Shown here in pieces: positions 5,860 through 7,921 of a stretch of 7,921 nt of DNA. The notes beneath the pieces are model-generated. The model was not told the origin of the DNA and made no database searches. It worked only from the letters and a program-made list of their open reading frames with translations. Position 1 is the first letter of the stretch. Each line of letters opens with the position of its first letter. The translations under genes and the position numbers were made by a program. This DNA comes from Epilinea sp044228875 (lineage in GTDB: Bacteria > Chloroflexota > Anaerolineae > Epilineales > Epilineaceae), in assembly GCA_044228875.1 (NCBI GenBank), contig JBGAUA010000170.1, forward strand, positions 1 to 7,921, given 5' to 3'.

Positions 5860-7921
5860 ATGCCACAACCCACCCGCGGCCTCTACGAGGTTCTGCTCAC
5901 CGAAGCGTTGGAGGCTAGCCTCCACAAGCTCGGTGGAAACCTCAAGCCGAAGCGGATGGACCTTCGCTCAGCGGAGGCAGCTGACCGGATCGCGCTCCAT
6001 CTCGCCCGCGTCATCGAGCGCGTCATCGCGCAGCTTCCGGAGGCCGAGCGCACCAAAACGGGTATTCGGCTGGCCCGTCGACTGATCGACCTTCTGGGTG
6101 AATCGGCAATCGCCGGGGATCTCACGCCAGAGCGACCCGTAGACCCAGGGCAGGTACTGGCTGCCGTCGTTGGCCACCTGCCTGATGGTCAGTTGGAGTC
6201 CATTGTCGAACCGCTGATTCCGCTGCTCGACACCACGGTGCTAACGAATGCGCCTGGAGAGCCTCGGGTAGGCAGTCAGGTGCTGGCAGAGATCGGCTCG
6301 GCGGATCGCATCGACCTGGTGATGGCGTTCATTCGCCGCAGCGGCATTGCCCCCATGGTGACAGCGCTGCGCGCCCATTGCGATGCGGGACGAGCGTTGC
6401 GGGTGCTCACCACGACCTACACCGGGTCCACCGAGGCGCGCGCGCTGGAAGACCTGCTCAAACTCGGCGCAAAGGTATATGTGTCCTACGACACCAGCGG
6501 CACCCGCCTGCACGCCAAGGCCTGGCTTTTCCACAGACGTTCGGGCTTTTCCACAGCCTACATCGGCTCATCCAACCTCACCCATTCCGCCCAAGTGAGT
6601 GGTCTGGAGTGGAACGTGCGCGTCTCTGGGGCGCGCAATCCAGACGTGATCAGCAAAGTTGCCGCTGTCTTCGAAAGCTACTGGAACAGCGGCGACTTCG
6701 TGCCCTTTGACACGGACCAGTTTCACCACCAGTTGGAGGCCGCGAAGGGCTCCGCGCCCATCCTGAAGCTCAGCCCCATAGAGCTTCGAGCAGAACCGTT
6801 TCAAGAACGGCTCTTGGAGCAGATCGCGCTCTCGCGGGCTCAGGGATACCACCGAAACCTGCTGGTCTCGGCCACCGGCACTGGCAAGACGGTGATGGCG
6901 GCCATCGACTATGTGCGGCTCCGCGATTCCTTGCCGCGGGCGCGCCTGCTCTTCGTTGCCCATCGGCAGGAGATCCTGGAGCAGAGCCTGGCCACCTTCC
7001 GGCATGCGCTCCACGACCCCTCGTTCGGTGAGCTGTGGGTAGGCGAGCATCGGCCGAAGGAATTCAACCATGTGTTTGCCTCCATTCAGAGCCTACGCGC
7101 AGCCGGACCGGCGCACATGGACCCCACCCAGTTCGATGTCGTGATCGTCGACGAGTTCCACCATGCGGCAGCAGATTCCTATAGCGCCTTGCTCGACCAT
7201 GTGCAGCCGCGCGAACTGCTCGGGCTGACAGCCACTCCAGAGCGAAGCGACGGGCTGCCCATTCTGGACTGGTTCGACGGGCGCATCGCCGCCGAACTTC
7301 GTCTATGGGATGCCATCGACCAGCATCGCCTGGTGCCGTTTGCCTACTACGGCATCCATGACGGTCTGGACCTCCGCGAGGTCCCCTGGCGTCGCGGCCA
7401 CGGCTATGATGTCGACGGGCTCTCGAGGCTCCTCACTGGCGATGACGTCTGGGCACGATTCGTCTTGAAGCAACTGGCGGCCCATGTCGACGATCCCCAG
7501 CGGATGAGAGCGCTCGGGTTCTGTGTCAGCGTCGAGCATGCGCGGTTCATGGCCCGCGTTTTCGTGGCAGCGGGTATTCGGGCCATCGCCATTTGGTCCG
7601 ACACACCGGAGGCAGAGAGACGGGCAGCCCTGACTGATCTCGCGGCGCGCCGCACCAACGCCGTATTCTCAGTCGACCTCTTCAATGAAGGGGTGGATGT
7701 CCCAACTGTCGATACATTGCTCCTGCTGAGACCCACAGACAGCGCAACCCTTTTTCTTCAACAACTGGGGCGTGGCCTTAGAAAGCATAAAGGTAAGACC
7801 GCCTGCACGGTTCTCGATTTCGTGGGTCTTCATAGGAGAGAGTACCGATTTGATTTGCGCTTCGGAACGCTACTGAAGGGTGCGCGCAAGCAAATCGAGG
7901 AGCAAGTCGAGCAGTCATTTC
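5860..7921 (+). CDS. PLD nuclease-SF2 helicase fusion (DUF3427 type), 3' end missing
   Basis: An open frame of 687 codons that runs off the window. Residues 1-75 are helical, with the LYEVLLTEAL opening seen in this family. A single phospholipase D motif follows: H218-x-K220, then GSSN at 236-239 and E250, as in HKD-type nucleases. Next is a superfamily 2 helicase: FQ at 314-315, Walker A ATGTGKT (338-344), DEFHH Walker B box (431-435), LTATPER (456-462), NEGVDVP (609-615) and the arginine-finger motif QQLGRGLR (634-641). After it comes DFVGLHRREYRFDLRF, the linker into a DUF3427-like C-terminus in relatives of about 900-1050 residues, so roughly a quarter or more is missing here. It probably loads on DNA or RNA, translocates with ATP and cuts. 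Such fusions are common in accessory and defence regions, but this is not proof of defence. The start is the first ATG after the TATACT box, with no Shine-Dalgarno. Confidence 0.95.
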   Translation, partial: MPQPTRGLYEVLLTEALEASLHKLGGNLKPKRMDLRSAEAADRIALHLARVIERVIAQLPEAERTKTGIRLARRLIDLLGESAIAGDLTPERPVDPGQVLAAVVGHLPDGQLESIVEPLIPLLDTTVLTNAPGEPRVGSQVLAEIGSADRIDLVMAFIRRSGIAPMVTALRAHCDAGRALRVLTTTYTGSTEARALEDLLKLGAKVYVSYDTSGTRLHAKAWLFHRRSGFSTAYIGSSNLTHSAQVSGLEWNVRVSGARNPDVISKVAAVFESYWNSGDFVPFDTDQFHHQLEAAKGSAPILKLSPIELRAEPFQERLLEQIALSRAQGYHRNLLVSATGTGKTVMAAIDYVRLRDSLPRARLLFVAHRQEILEQSLATFRHALHDPSFGELWVGEHRPKEFNHVFASIQSLRAAGPAHMDPTQFDVVIVDEFHHAAADSYSALLDHVQPRELLGLTATPERSDGLPILDWFDGRIAAELRLWDAIDQHRLVPFAYYGIHDGLDLREVPWRRGHGYDVDGLSRLLTGDDVWARFVLKQLAAHVDDPQRMRALGFCVSVEHARFMARVFVAAGIRAIAIWSDTPEAERRAALTDLAARRTNAVFSVDLFNEGVDVPTVDTLLLLRPTDSATLFLQQLGRGLRKHKGKTACTVLDFVGLHRREYRFDLRFGTLLKGARKQIEEQVEQSF

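Noticed and set aside
6568..7071. Minus-strand frame of 167 codons
   Set aside because: It is antisense to the PLD-helicase, whose Walker A motif lies in the same interval.

Overview
High-GC bacterial DNA from a draft scaffold: a run of ten Ns at 298-307 is an assembly gap. Codon use, the ATGA/GTGA gene overlaps and the protein families fit a GC-rich bacterium, possibly a proteobacterium, but nothing here fixes the phylum. All function calls come from reading translated sequence and motifs by eye; no database search was run.

Layout. 1-501 has no gene I can support, but holds a striking array of about 13-bp sites at exact 22-nt steps, three in one orientation and three inverted, around a 15-bp-stem hairpin, followed by the gap. 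502-3548 (minus strand) is a compact three-gene operon read from a good sigma70-type promoter at 3598-3627: an FAD-dependent aromatic-hydroxylase/zeaxanthin-epoxidase-type monooxygenase, a three-histidine-box membrane desaturase/hydroxylase, and a polytopic membrane protein made of two homologous halves. Gaps are 18 nt and then a 4-nt overlap, so these three probably act together, most likely oxidising one lipophilic substrate in or at the membrane.

3716-5361 (plus strand) holds a class II Fic protein gene that has lost its catalytic core in an out-of-frame deletion and is a pseudogene, then a small multi-pass membrane protein with an HELGH zinc-protease motif. An 80-bp direct repeat (72/80 identical), covering the leader, Shine-Dalgarno and first four codons of the HELGH gene, lies on both sides of the Fic remnant. 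This suggests that the Fic block arrived by, or was left after, a duplication/insertion event.

5395-5763 (minus) encodes a small TPR protein. Divergent from it, from 5860 to the window edge, is a large fused single-HKD phospholipase D-type nuclease and SF2 helicase (the type that usually carries a DUF3427-like C-terminus), cut off by the window end after 687 residues. Its TATACT -10 box lies 6 nt before the ATG, so the mRNA is probably leaderless. The Fic remnant, repeats and PLD-helicase give 3716-7921 the look of an accessory, possibly defence-related, region; the system that the helicase may belong to would lie beyond 7921.
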